This document shows positions 1-7,170 of a stretch of DNA of 15,271 bases, piece after piece (within the stretch, counting starts at the first letter, position 1; every line of letters begins with the position of its first letter). Made by a program: the position numbers and the translations under genes. Origin of the DNA: an uncultured Bacteroidales bacterium (lineage in GTDB: Bacteria > Bacteroidota > Bacteroidia > Bacteroidales > P3); assembly GCA_937906975.1 (NCBI GenBank), contig CALCUN010000129.1, positions 1 through 15,271 on the forward strand, in the 5' to 3' direction. Below the pieces are notes generated by a model. It had not been told where the DNA came from, searched no databases, and saw only the letters and a list, made by a program, of their open reading frames with translations.

Positions 1-1
1 G

Positions 2-142
2 CATTTAATGGAATATGACGGCAAGAGTTCAACAATATTCTGTCCTGTAAGCGAAATTCCAAAAGGCGATAACAAACTAAAAATCGTTGCAACAGACGAA
101 AAAAACAACAAGACAACAACAACATTTACTATTGTAAAATAG
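2..142 (+). CDS. C-terminal end of a secreted/cell-wall protein, possibly M23-family peptidase (5' truncated)
   Basis: An open frame runs in from the left edge and ends at a TAG stop at 140-142, giving 46 residues with no in-window start that makes sense. The visible part has the alternating polar/hydrophobic pattern of a beta-sandwich strand set: a strand ending in IFCPVSEIPKG, then KLKIVATDEKNKTTTTFTIVK. The pattern 'P-x-G-x-N-x-L-x-I-x-A-x-D' followed by a final strand is typical of the C-terminal Ig-like tail of Bacteroidota M23 metallopeptidases and other cell-envelope proteins. The peptidase assignment is a recollection of family style, because no catalytic motif lies inside the window. 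The gene converges with pnp and both meet at the hairpin at 167-212. Confidence 0.5.
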   Translation, partial: HLMEYDGKSSTIFCPVSEIPKGDNKLKIVATDEKNNKTTTTFTIVK

Positions 143-166
143 AAGAAAAAAAATCCTTTGAAAAAA

Positions 167-212
167 TAAAATAAATCAAAGAAAAAAATAATTTTTTCTT
201 TGATTTATTTTA
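167..212. terminator. Perfect 21-bp AT-rich hairpin, bidirectional terminator
   Basis: Positions 167-187 and 192-212 are perfect reverse complements around a 4-nt loop (188-191). The stem is almost entirely A/T with only two G/C pairs, and A/T runs serve as U-tracts in both directions. It lies 25 nt after the stop of the plus-strand gene and 26 nt after the pnp stop, as expected for a shared terminator of convergent genes. The low GC makes it weaker than the other hairpins in the window. Confidence 0.75.
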
Positions 213-237
213 GAAAACCTTTGATTTTTTTGAAACT

Positions 238-2412
238 TTATTTCTTTTCTGGTTTTGGTCCTCTTGGACGTTCTGGTTTTCTTTGTGGTTCTACGTAGCC
301 TTCTGGCTTTGGCAATAAGACTCTGTGTGAAAGTTTGAATTTTCCTGTCTTTTTATCAACCTCTATCAATTTAACTTTAATCTTATCTCCTACTTTCAAA
401 ACGTCTTCTACGTTTTCAACTCTTGACCAGTTGATTTCGCTAACGTGAAGTAAGCCGTCCTTTCCTGGAAGAAACTCAACGAATGCTCCAAATGTTTGAA
501 GGTTTTTCACAACTCCTTCATATTCTTCGCCAATTTCAGGAACTGATGTAATGCCTTTTATTCTTGCTATTGCAGCATCAAGTCCTGTTTTATCAACTGA
601 GGCGATTTCTACTCTTCCTACTTCACCTGCTTCTTCTATTGTGATAACTGTGTTTGTTTCTTTTTGAAGTTCTTGGATTACTTTACCTTGTGGTCCAATT
701 ACTGCTCCAATAAATTCTTTTGGAATTGTCATTGAAACTATTCTTGGTACGTTTGGTTTGTAGTCTTCTCTTGGTGCTGGAATTGTGTCTTCGATTATGT
801 TTAAGATGTGCATTCTTCCTTCGTTGGCTTGTGCTAATGCGTGTGCCAATATTTCGTAAGAAAGTCCATCACATTTAATATCCATTTGACATGCTGTGAT
901 ACCGTCTCTTGTTCCTGTTACTTTGAAGTCCATATCTCCTAAGTGGTCTTCGTCTCCTAAGATGTCAGATAACACTGCCCATTTTCCGTCTTTTGCAATC
1001 AAACCCATTGCAATTCCAGATACTGGTTTACGGATTGGAACTCCTGCGTCCATAAGTGCTAAACAGCCTGCACAAACAGTAGCCATTGATGAAGAACCAT
1101 TAGATTCTAATATATCTGATACTAATCTTATTGTGTAAGGACAATCCTCTTGTGTAGGTAATACTTGCTTTAATGCTCTCATTGCTAAGTTACCATGTCC
1201 GATTTCTCTTCTTGATGTAGAGCCTGAACGTTTTACTTCTCCTGTTGAGAATCCAGGGAAGTTGTAGTGAAGTATGAAGTTGTTTTTTCCAACTACCATT
1301 ACTCCATCTATTGTTTGTTCATCAAGTTTTGTTCCTAATGTACAAGTTGTCAATGATTGTGTTTCTCCTCTTGTAAATATTGCTGAACCGTGTGGAGTTG
1401 GCAAATATCCAACCTCTGCCCATATAGGACGAATTTCGTTTAATTGTCTGCCGTCTAATCTCACTCTTTCGTTCAACACCATATCACGCATTGCTTCTTT
1501 TTCTACTGCGTGGAAGTAGCGATCTATCATAAATGATTTTGCTTCTGCTTCTTCTGCGTCAAGAGTTTCGATAAATTCTTGTTTTATTGCTTTAAATCCT
1601 TCGCCTCTTTCTGATTTAGATTTTATTCCTTTGTGTGCAAAATCATAACACTTTTGATAAACTGCTTGATGTAACTTTTCTTTTAATTCTAAGTCGTTTT
1701 CTTCGTGGCAGTACTCTCTTTTTTGAGTTTTTCCTACCATTTCTGTAAGTTCTCTTAGTGCTTGGCAGTGAAGTTTGATAGAATCGTGAGCTTGTTTCAA
1801 TGCTTCAAGCATTAAAGACTCAGGAACTTCTTTCATTTCTCCTTCAACCATCATGATATTGTCCTCAGTTGCTGCAACAATTAGGTCTAAATCTGCTCTT
1901 TCCATGTCTTCGTAATTTGGATTTATTACGAATTGTCCATCTATGTATGCAACTCTACATTCTGATACTGGACCATTGAAAGGTATATCACTAACTGCTA
2001 AGGCTGATGCTGCTGCTAAGGCTGCTAAAGCATCTGGTGGAGTTGTTGGATCTCCTGAAATAAGTGTTACTTGTACTTGTACTTCTGCGTGAAAGTCATC
2101 TGGGAAAAGCGGTCTTAACGCTCTATCTATTAATCTTGAAATTAAAATTTCGTATTCGCTTGGTCTTGCTTCTCTTTTAAAGAATCCTCCTGGGAATTTG
2201 CCTGTTGCAGCATATTTTTCTTGATAATCTACTGTCAAAGGCATAAAATCCACATTTTCTCCTACCTCTGTTTTTGCACAAACTGTGGCTAAAAGCATTG
2301 TGTCGCCCATTCTAACCACAGCAGAGCCGTCTGCTTGTTTTGCTAACTTGCCTGTTTCAATTTCAATGGTTCTTCCATCGGCTAAGGCAAACTGTTTTTT
2401 TGTTCCTAACAT
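238..2412 (-). CDS. pnp: Polyribonucleotide nucleotidyltransferase (PNPase)
   Basis: PNPase is a phosphorolytic 3'-5' exoribonuclease that releases nucleoside diphosphates. It works as a trimer in the cytoplasm in mRNA decay and sRNA metabolism. The 724-aa product has the full order: first RNase PH domain (about 5-145, with FPGGF and the [12 protein letters not shown] segment), helical linker, second RNase PH domain (about 320-545, with [22 protein letters not shown] and the acidic [11 protein letters not shown] catalytic segment), KH domain (about 556-620, [13 protein letters not shown]) and S1 domain (about 628-700). A basic, proline-rich tail follows. The longest frame opens at a TTG at 2442, but I chose the ATG at 2412. 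It leaves the usual short N-terminus before the conserved [19 protein letters not shown] block, TTG starts are rare in this phylum, and the TTG lies inside a leader hairpin. It lies downstream of rpsO, the common rpsO-pnp order. Confidence 0.97.
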   Translation of the reverse strand: MLGTKKQFALADGRTIEIETGKLAKQADGSAVVRMGDTMLLATVCAKTEVGENVDFMPLTVDYQEKYAATGKFPGGFFKREARPSEYEILISRLIDRALRPLFPDDFHAEVQVQVTLISGDPTTPPDALAALAAASALAVSDIPFNGPVSECRVAYIDGQFVINPNYEDMERADLDLIVAATEDNIMMVEGEMKEVPESLMLEALKQAHDSIKLHCQALRELTEMVGKTQKREYCHEENDLELKEKLHQAVYQKCYDFAHKGIKSKSERGEGFKAIKQEFIETLDAEEAEAKSFMIDRYFHAVEKEAMRDMVLNERVRLDGRQLNEIRPIWAEVGYLPTPHGSAIFTRGETQSLTTCTLGTKLDEQTIDGVMVVGKNNFILHYNFPGFSTGEVKRSGSTSRREIGHGNLAMRALKQVLPTQEDCPYTIRLVSDILESNGSSSMATVCAGCLALMDAGVPIRKPVSGIAMGLIAKDGKWAVLSDILGDEDHLGDMDFKVTGTRDGITACQMDIKCDGLSYEILAHALAQANEGRMHILNIIEDTIPAPREDYKPNVPRIVSMTIPKEFIGAVIGPQGKVIQELQKETNTVITIEEAGEVGRVEIASVDKTGLDAAIARIKGITSVPEIGEEYEGVVKNLQTFGAFVEFLPGKDGLLHVSEINWSRVENVEDVLKVGDKIKVKLIEVDKKTGKFKLSHRVLLPKPEGYVEPQRKPERPRGPKPEKK

Positions 2413-2438
2413 CTTTTTTCTTTTCTTTTTTACCTCTT

Positions 2439-2457
2439 CCAAGTGGAGCGGACTTGG
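2439..2457 (-). promoter_or_regulatory. Small hairpin in the pnp leader
   Basis: CCAAGT at 2439-2444 pairs with ACTTGG at 2452-2457 around a 7-nt GC-rich loop (2445-2451). On the minus-strand mRNA it ends 26 nt before the preferred pnp ATG at 2412. This GC-rich hairpin stands out in an AT-rich spacer. In enterobacteria pnp is autoregulated through a leader stem-loop cut by RNase III. A similar role here is only an inference, and the stem is much shorter than that example. Confidence 0.35.
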
Positions 2458-2497
2458 TTAATTTCTTCTTCTCTTAGTTTTGCTCCTATATACAATC

Positions 2498-2531
2498 AAA
2501 AAAAGGCAATTAGAAAGCTAATTGCCTTTTT
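2498..2531 (-). terminator. Intrinsic terminator of rpsO
   Basis: The arms at 2500-2513 and 2518-2531 are a perfect 14-bp inverted repeat with a 4-nt loop. On the minus strand the stem is followed by a run of seven T residues (up to 2498). It lies about 24 nt beyond the rpsO stop and before pnp, so pnp expression needs either read-through or a promoter in the remaining 85 nt. I see no consensus promoter there. Confidence 0.9.
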
Positions 2532-2554
2532 GTTTCTTATCTTAAAAATAGATA

Positions 2555-2824
2555 TTACTTTCTTATACCTAATTGTTTTATCAATTCACGATATCTTTCA
2601 ATATCTCTATCTTTTAGATAGTCTAATAAACGTCTTCTTTTACCAACTAAGTTTACTAATGCTCTTTTTGTGAATAAGTCATTATGACTTTTCTTTACGT
2701 GTTCTGTTAGATGTTGAATTCTAAATGTGAACAACGCGATTTGTGCTTCTGTTGATCCGCTGTCTGCTTCGCTTTTGCCGTATTGAGCAAAAATTTCTTT
2801 TTTCTTTTCAGTTGTCAAGTACAT
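2555..2824 (-). CDS. rpsO: 30S ribosomal protein S15
   Basis: S15 is a primary 16S rRNA-binding protein of the small subunit platform and forms bridge contacts with the large subunit. The 89-aa product has exactly the family length. It carries the conserved segments DSGSTEAQIALFTFRIQHLTEH (about residues 21-42), KKSHNDLFTKRAL (44-56) and GKRRRLLDYLKDRDIERYRELI (61-82). It starts at ATG 2822-2824 with no strong ribosome binding site. A consensus promoter overlaps the end of the upstream VanZ-like gene, and an intrinsic terminator follows the stop. rpsO can therefore be transcribed alone or with pnp. Confidence 0.98.
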   Translation of the reverse strand: MYLTTEKKKEIFAQYGKSEADSGSTEAQIALFTFRIQHLTEHVKKSHNDLFTKRALVNLVGKRRRLLDYLKDRDIERYRELIKQLGIRK

Positions 2825-2882
2825 ACTCTAACTACTTAATTTTAATATATTATACTTTTTCTTCTTTTACTTTTTGAGTTTG

Positions 2883-2912
2883 CAAAATTACGAATTATTT
2901 TTCATTCTGCAA
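2883..2912 (-). promoter_or_regulatory. Bacteroidota-type sigma promoter for rpsO
   Basis: Read on the minus strand, a -33 TTG (complement of 2910-2912), a 19-nt spacer and a -7 box TAATTTTG (complement of 2883-2890) match the Bacteroidota consensus TTG-N19-TAnnTTTG exactly. The predicted transcript would start near 2876, giving a leader of about 50 nt before the rpsO ATG. The promoter overlaps the last codons of the VanZ-like gene. Confidence 0.75.
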
Positions 2913-3326
2913 TCTTTTCTTTAATTTTTTTTCACATAACTTAAAAAACACTAAGGCTAACCCCACTCCAATTAGGTCAAAAAGATAATCTATCATCTCA
3001 AATCTTCTTCCACACCACTCAAAGGTTAAGGCTTGTAAAAGCTCGGTAAACAATCCAAACAACACTCCAATAACTATGTTTACAACATATTGTTTTTGTG
3101 CATTTAAGCTCGCATTTAATAACAAGATTAATTGCAACAAAAAAGTAAAAACTGCAAACAATCCACAGTGCATTATCTTATCGGAATATGGTATATTAAA
3201 TAATGAAGTGCGATTTTGTTGCAACAAATCATTAGGAAGTAGCAACATTAAAAACATTACCACTATCCACAAGGAGAATAAAACAATAGAAATGTATTTA
3301 TATTTTGTTTTATATTTGTTTGGCAT
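2895..3326 (-). CDS. VanZ-like family membrane protein
   Basis: This 143-aa protein has four predicted membrane helices (about residues 11-30, 53-70, 80-98 and 112-130) and a lysine-rich C-terminal tail (KLCEKKLKKRLQNEK). The family signature is visible: SDKIMHCGLFAVFTFLL in the second helix region, then GVLFGLFTELLQ, followed by RRFEMIDYLFDLIGVGLAL. These match the VanZ pattern DK-x2-H ... G-x3-E-x2-Q ... R-x4-D. The VanZ name comes from a teicoplanin-resistance accessory gene, but chromosomal members like this have no established activity. It lies 66 nt after gcvH, with a hairpin between them. The gcvH-VanZ pairing is, as I recall, common in Bacteroidota. Confidence 0.85.
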   Translation of the reverse strand: MPNKYKTKYKYISIVLFSLWIVVMFLMLLLPNDLLQQNRTSLFNIPYSDKIMHCGLFAVFTFLLQLILLLNASLNAQKQYVVNIVIGVLFGLFTELLQALTFEWCGRRFEMIDYLFDLIGVGLALVFFKLCEKKLKKRLQNEK

Positions 3327-3337
3327 AAATAAAAGAA

Positions 3338-3366
3338 AGATGCTCGATTTTTATTTTCGAGCATCT
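3338..3366 (-). terminator. Hairpin between gcvH and the VanZ-like gene
   Basis: Arms 3338-3347 and 3357-3366 form a perfect 10-bp stem with a 9-nt AT loop. On the minus strand the stem is followed by a mixed T-rich run (TTTCTTTTATTT), which is weaker than a clean U-tract. It could be a partial terminator that lowers expression of the VanZ-like gene relative to gcvH. Confidence 0.6.
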
Positions 3367-3392
3367 AAAGATAAAATATCTGTTAATTTTAA

Positions 3393-3773
3393 TTATAATC
3401 CTATGAAAGCTGAGTAAGCTGCTGCGTCTTTCAATTCTTCTGCTTCTGCTGGATTAGTCATTCTTATTTTGATAATCCAACCTTCTCCGTAAGGATCAGA
3501 GTTGATAGCTGCTGCATTGTCTTCTAATGCTTCGTTAAATTCTAAAACTTCTCCGCTAACAGGCATCATTAAATCTGATACTGTTTTTACTGCTTCGATT
3601 GTTCCGAATACTTCATTTCTTGAAATTTCTTCTCCAACTGTATCAACATCTACGAATACTATATCTCCTAATTCGTGTTGTGCATAGTCAGATATACCGA
3701 TGTATGCTACGTCTCCTTCGATTCTCAACCATTCGTGGTCTTCTGAATACTTAACATTTGATGGAATGTTCAT
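3393..3773 (-). CDS. gcvH: Glycine cleavage system H protein
   Basis: GcvH is the lipoyl carrier that shuttles the aminomethyl group between the P, T and L proteins of the glycine cleavage complex. The 126-aa product has the normal length. It shows the H-protein hallmarks: [13 protein letters not shown] at the N-terminus, [17 protein letters not shown], and the lipoylation segment [20 protein letters not shown] with the modified lysine at K63. It ends with [13 protein letters not shown] and an acidic helix. The start is the ATG at 3771-3773. No gcvP, gcvT or lipoate ligase is in the window, so the rest of the system must be elsewhere. In some organisms GcvH also serves lipoate relay. Confidence 0.97.
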   Translation of the reverse strand: MNIPSNVKYSEDHEWLRIEGDVAYIGISDYAQHELGDIVFVDVDTVGEEISRNEVFGTIEAVKTVSDLMMPVSGEVLEFNEALEDNAAAINSDPYGEGWIIKIRMTNPAEAEELKDAAAYSAFIGL

Positions 3774-3814
3774 GTCTTATTGTTTTTTAGTTTCTAATTT
3801 ATTATTTCGTTTGC

Positions 3815-3847
3815 CAAAATTACTCATTTTTATCGGATTTCACCCAA
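3815..3847 (-). promoter_or_regulatory. Candidate promoter of gcvH
   Basis: On the minus strand TAATTTTG (complement of 3815-3822) matches the -7 consensus TAnnTTTG. A TTG (complement of 3845-3847) lies 22 nt upstream, slightly farther than the 19-21 nt usual spacing. The expected start is about 35 nt before the gcvH ATG. Confidence 0.5.
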
Positions 3848-3869
3848 AAGAGAATAATTTATTTTTTGT

Positions 3870-6017
3870 TTATTGTTTTATAACTCTAAGATTCAATGTT
3901 TTAGAATTGATTTTCATTTGCAAGAAATACACTCCCGATTTTAAATTAGAGAGATTTATTTTGTCTTTTTTACCTTGCAAATCCATTATTCTTTTTCCTG
4001 TCAAGTCAGTTAAGTATTGCAATTCATAGTCTTGATTTGACGCATCTATAAATAAGGTATTCTTTACAGGATTAGGAAATAGAGTTATATTGTTTTCTAC
4101 TTGCAACTGATCAATACCTACTAATTGTATTGCTTTTTTAACTGCTTGATAAGCGTCTGCCTTTCCATATCCCCAAACATAGTTTGGCACTTCTTCTGTG
4201 TAGGCATCTGCTCTTGCTGTTGAGGTAAGCACTTCTTTTATTTGCAATGGAGTTAAATTAGGATTAGCCTGCAAAATCAAAGCTACTATTCCGCTAACCA
4301 TTGGCGAGGACATTGAAGTTCCTGACAAGGTTGCAAAAGGATATTCTTTACCATTAAATTCTACTGTGGTTTTTGGAGTTGGTGGCTCTGTAGCAAAGGA
4401 AGATATTGCTGAAACAACTAATTGTCCTGGTGCAGAAATTTCTGGTTTTAACCATTCAAATAAATTTGGTCCATAGCTTGAAAAACTTGCTATATTGGAA
4501 GGAGCTGAACTATTGCGTTTTCCTGCTTTGTGTGCTGCAACTGTGATTACACCTTGACCAAGTCCTGGTTCACTTACTGCATATTCACTATCTCCTGCAA
4601 TATATCCTGCTGTATGCCAAACAAAAGGCAACCCCCAGTTACCTACTCCTGTTGTTAAACAAGCAATATTCCAAGCATGAACTATGCCTTGTGGAGCTGC
4701 TATTACTAAAACCGCATGGCAAGTAGTGTTATGATTTGTAAATCCTACTTCCCAATCCATTAAAGGTCGTGCATTTGTTCCTAAACGTGAAGATGCTCTA
4801 TATATTAAGGAGTCTGTATCGGATAAGGCTACAACTGTTTCAGGTATCACACTACCATCTGCTGACAAAAACTCACTTTCATATAGTAAATTCCATTCTT
4901 TTGAATAGATTTCTATCTTTGCAGAAAAGTTTGCTAAGCTATCGCCTGCCAAAGAAACGGTTTCTCCCCAATAGTGTCGTGAAGAAGATTGAGGAAGGTC
5001 AAACTTAAATTCACTTCTTACGGTATCTTGTTCTTCAAAGACTGCTTTTAAGTGAAATTGTGTGTTACCATTGTTTCCTGCACTTGAAACAAAAACAACA
5101 CTGTCTTCATTAGACATATTTTCTATAAATTCGTCTAACATAGATGTGCCGTCCATATATCCAAAGCTATAAACTCCCCAACTATTATTTATAACCAATC
5201 TTTTATTTCTTTCTTTTGCTACGTTTTTCATCCAAACGTATGTATCCATTACGTTTGCTTCATCTACAAGCCATGTTCCAAACAAAAGTTCTGAGCCAAA
5301 AGCCACTCCACGATAATCAGTTCCCGCACCAGCTCCCGCCGCTATTGAAGCAACGTGAGTTCCGTGATAACCCTTATCATATATATTATTTGTATCACAT
5401 TCAGCTGCAAGCAAATCTTCCATAGTTGTCAGCTCTACTCCGTAATCAAATCCCGCAGGTGGGTTACCTGCTGTGCGGAATTGGTCCCACGCTCCTATGA
5501 TTCTATAATTCTGCATAAGAGTGTCGTAAAATACTGGGTGAGTGTAGTCAAATCCCCAATCGGCAACACCAACTATCACGCCCTCTCCGTTCAATCCAAA
5601 GGGAATGTCCAATCCTTGATGAACATAATCAGCATTTACATCCTTTACTGCGTCTTTCAATTCTGGAACACCCACTTTTCTTGCAGCATCTATTTCAATT
5701 ATTTTTTCAGACTTAACTAATTTCTCCAAGGCTCCTACCTCTGCTCGAATTGAAAGAATATTTCCACTTCTGGAACGCACCTTACAGCCCATTTTTTCTA
5801 TTTCTTCATTTGGAGTATCTGCCACTACCTTTGCCACAAGGGAGATATATTCAACCCCATCAATGGTCTGCAAAGAAAATCTTTGAGGAAATAAATCCTT
5901 TTCAACCTTTGGTGAATTGAGATTTGCCATAAAACATCTCAAACCACTACCAACGTTTTGAGAACTAACAAAATAAGTTCCCAAAACCATACAAATCAAT
6001 AAAATTACTCTCTTCAT
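3870..6017 (-). CDS. Secreted S8 (subtilisin-like) serine protease with type IX secretion sorting domain
   Basis: This is a predicted extracellular or cell-surface serine endopeptidase of 715 aa. Residues 1-20 form a signal peptide (KR, then VILLICMVLGTYFVSS). A propeptide-like region follows (about 40-115). The S8 core begins near 145 with catalytic Asp153 (VADWGFDYTHP), His221 (GYHGTHVAS), oxyanion Asn315 (SAGNNGN) and Ser568 (SGTSMSSPM). Between the His and Ser motifs there is an insertion of about 150 residues (330-480) rich in beta strands, often seen in Bacteroidota subtilases. The C-terminus (about 643-715) is a type A T9SS sorting domain: LFPNPVKNTLFI, DLTGKRI, LKSGVYFLQM, ending in RVIKQ. 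The protein should therefore cross the inner membrane by Sec and the outer membrane by the type IX system, losing the tail. All triad residues are present, so it is probably active. The substrate is unknown. The ATG is at 6015-6017. Confidence 0.93.
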   Translation of the reverse strand: MKRVILLICMVLGTYFVSSQNVGSGLRCFMANLNSPKVEKDLFPQRFSLQTIDGVEYISLVAKVVADTPNEEIEKMGCKVRSRSGNILSIRAEVGALEKLVKSEKIIEIDAARKVGVPELKDAVKDVNADYVHQGLDIPFGLNGEGVIVGVADWGFDYTHPVFYDTLMQNYRIIGAWDQFRTAGNPPAGFDYGVELTTMEDLLAAECDTNNIYDKGYHGTHVASIAAGAGAGTDYRGVAFGSELLFGTWLVDEANVMDTYVWMKNVAKERNKRLVINNSWGVYSFGYMDGTSMLDEFIENMSNEDSVVFVSSAGNNGNTQFHLKAVFEEQDTVRSEFKFDLPQSSSRHYWGETVSLAGDSLANFSAKIEIYSKEWNLLYESEFLSADGSVIPETVVALSDTDSLIYRASSRLGTNARPLMDWEVGFTNHNTTCHAVLVIAAPQGIVHAWNIACLTTGVGNWGLPFVWHTAGYIAGDSEYAVSEPGLGQGVITVAAHKAGKRNSSAPSNIASFSSYGPNLFEWLKPEISAPGQLVVSAISSFATEPPTPKTTVEFNGKEYPFATLSGTSMSSPMVSGIVALILQANPNLTPLQIKEVLTSTARADAYTEEVPNYVWGYGKADAYQAVKKAIQLVGIDQLQVENNITLFPNPVKNTLFIDASNQDYELQYLTDLTGKRIMDLQGKKDKINLSNLKSGVYFLQMKINSKTLNLRVIKQ

Positions 6018-6040
6018 ACAATTTGTTTTTTTCTTAATTG

Positions 6041-6048
6041 CAAAAATA
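6041..6048 (-). promoter_or_regulatory. Candidate -7 box of the S8 protease gene
   Basis: On the minus strand TATTTTTG (complement of 6041-6048) fits TAnnTTTG and lies 23 nt before the protease ATG. No TTG is found at the usual distance upstream, so the -33 element is missing or degenerate. Confidence 0.4.
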
Positions 6049-6069
6049 CACTATTTCCTTAAATTTTTT

Positions 6070-6141
6070 CTTTGATTTCGTATTTTTTTTCTTAGACTTA
6101 GAAAATTTTCTCTTTGATTTAATATTTTTTTTCTTAGACTT
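6070..6141. repeat. Two direct 30-nt AT-rich repeats with a 42-nt period
   Basis: Positions 6070-6099 and 6112-6141 share 28 of 30 bases, differing only where CG becomes AA. Both begin CTTTGATTT and end TTAGACTT. They lie between the divergent S8 protease gene and the small plus-strand gene, just upstream of both promoters. A minus-strand frame through this segment gives a low-complexity K/N/R-rich sequence and is not a credible gene. Confidence 0.85.
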
Positions 6142-6171
6142 TTTTTTCTTAAAAAAAACTTGAAAAAATTA

Positions 6172-6201
6172 TTGCGAATTAAAAAAAATGACGTACCTTT
6201 G
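6172..6201 (+). promoter_or_regulatory. Bacteroidota-type sigma promoter for the small secreted protein
   Basis: TTG at 6172-6174, a 19-nt spacer and TACCTTTG at 6194-6201 match the consensus TTG-N19-TAnnTTTG exactly. Transcription should begin near 6208, leaving a leader of about 22 nt before the ATG at 6230. Confidence 0.8.
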
Positions 6202-6229
6202 CAAACTGTAAAAAGCAAATAATAACGTA

Positions 6230-6481
6230 ATGAAAAAAGTAGCAGTTTTATTAGCAGCATTAGCAATTTCAACAGGAGTGATTGCAGAACCTCCTACAAA
6301 AGAAATAAATTGGTTTGGTTCAGGCACTGAATATTCAAATGATTCAGAAGCAGAAGAAAATACAGGTATTAGAAGAGATAAATCAGCGGGAGCTCCTATC
6401 GCACCGGCGACCCTTTTACTATTAGGATTAGGTGGAGCAGCAGTAGGAACAAAAGTTGTTCGTAATAGAAGAAAAGAATAA
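6230..6481 (+). CDS. Small secreted protein with C-terminal membrane anchor and basic tail (hypothetical)
   Basis: This 83-aa protein has no family I can name. Residues 1-19 are a clean signal peptide (MKKVAVLLAALAISTGVIA, cleavage predicted before EPP). Residues 20-55 are a short, polar, acidic region (SNDSEAEENTG). Residues about 56-75 (APIAPATLLLLGLGGAAVGT) form a glycine/alanine-rich hydrophobic segment, and the tail KVVRNRRKE is strongly basic. This tripartite C-terminus (proline motif, small-residue helix, Arg/Lys cluster) resembles protein-sorting signals such as PEP-CTERM, GlyGly-CTERM and the PID-CTERM type reported in Bacteroidota. The mature exposed part is only about 36 residues. 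A consensus promoter and a strong terminator bracket it as a monocistronic unit, which supports it being real. The start ATG follows AACGTA, with no strong ribosome binding site. Confidence 0.8.
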   Translation: MKKVAVLLAALAISTGVIAEPPTKEINWFGSGTEYSNDSEAEENTGIRRDKSAGAPIAPATLLLLGLGGAAVGTKVVRNRRKE

Positions 6482-6496
6482 GACTTTATTTTTAAT

Positions 6497-6538
6497 AAAA
6501 AACCAACTCTTTGTTTGATTACAAAGAGTTGGTTTTTT
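6497..6538 (+). terminator. Intrinsic terminator of the small secreted protein gene
   Basis: Arms 6497-6513 and 6522-6538 form a perfect 17-bp stem around an 8-nt loop, ending in six T residues. It begins 15 nt after the stop codon. Confidence 0.93.
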
Positions 6539-6621
6539 ATTATATTACAACCAAAGTCTTTAACACAGTTTTAAAATACCGAATTATCTATATTCGCTTT
6601 TAATCTTTAAGAATTAGAAAC

Positions 6622-6652
6622 AAAAAAGAGGAGATTAAATCTCCTCTTTTTT
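6622..6652 (-). terminator. Terminator of the hydrogenase operon
   Basis: Arms 6622-6636 and 6638-6652 form an inverted repeat of up to 15 bp (about 13 bp with a 5-nt loop), with A6/T6 at both ends so it can work in either direction. It lies 20 nt beyond the stop of the hydC/hndA gene. Together with the hairpin at 6497-6538 it insulates two convergent transcripts. Confidence 0.9.
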
Positions 6653-6671
6653 ACTTTATGAACATGACTTA

Positions 6672-7148
6672 TTAGTTGTATTCGTTGATTATGTCTTTTA
6701 CCATATCAGGAGTAAGACGTCCATACACCTTATCTCCGATTGTTACAACTGGTGCTAATCCGCAAGCTCCTACGCAACGAAGGCAGTTTAGAGAGAATTT
6801 TCCGTCTGCTGTAGTTTCGCCTATTCCGATTCCTAATTGACGTTTAAATTCATCAAGAACTTTTTCTGCTCCTCTAACATAGCATGCTGTTCCCATACAT
6901 ACTGAGATTGGATGTTCTCCTTTTGGTATCATTGTAAAGAATGAATAGAATGTTACTATACCATATATTGTTGCTACCGGTACGTTTAATTCCATTGCTA
7001 TTACTTCTTGTACTTCTGCTGGAAGGTATCCAAATTCTCCTTGTACTTTGTGTAATACATTAATGGCTTCTCCTGGTTGATTGCCAAATGATGCACAGAT
7101 TTCTTTTATCTTATTTATTTTACTTTCTGCTAATTTTACTTTTGCCAT
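6672..7148 (-). CDS. hydC: NuoE-like [2Fe-2S] subunit of NAD(P)-linked [FeFe] hydrogenase (HydC/HndA)
   Basis: This is a thioredoxin-fold [2Fe-2S] protein of 158 aa, homologous to NuoE (24-kDa) of complex I. An N-terminal helical bundle (about 5-75, with VLHKVQGEFGYLP and TIYGIVTFYSFF) is followed by the cluster-binding domain with Cys84 and Cys89 (SVCMGTACYV) and Cys125 and Cys129 (LRCVGACGLAP). In hydrogenases of the HydABC or HndABCD type this small subunit sits beside the NuoF-like flavoprotein. It is the last gene of the operon, 22 nt after hydA, and is followed by a terminator. Partnership with the hydrogenase rests on the gene order. The ATG is at 7146-7148. Confidence 0.93.
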   Translation of the reverse strand: MAKVKLAESKINKIKEICASFGNQPGEAINVLHKVQGEFGYLPAEVQEVIAMELNVPVATIYGIVTFYSFFTMIPKGEHPISVCMGTACYVRGAEKVLDEFKRQLGIGIGETTADGKFSLNCLRCVGACGLAPVVTIGDKVYGRLTPDMVKDIINEYN

Positions 7149-7170
7149 AACTTTTAAATTTTAAAGTTTA

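Noticed and set aside
2413-2442. TTG start extending PNPase by 10 residues
   Set aside because: The extension is lysine-rich, absent from typical PNPases, and starts in a hairpin; the ATG at 2412 fits the family.
6051-6272. 73-aa minus-strand frame rich in K/R/N/L
   Set aside because: Its sequence is the translation of the 42-nt-period repeat and it overlaps the well-supported small plus-strand gene and its promoter.
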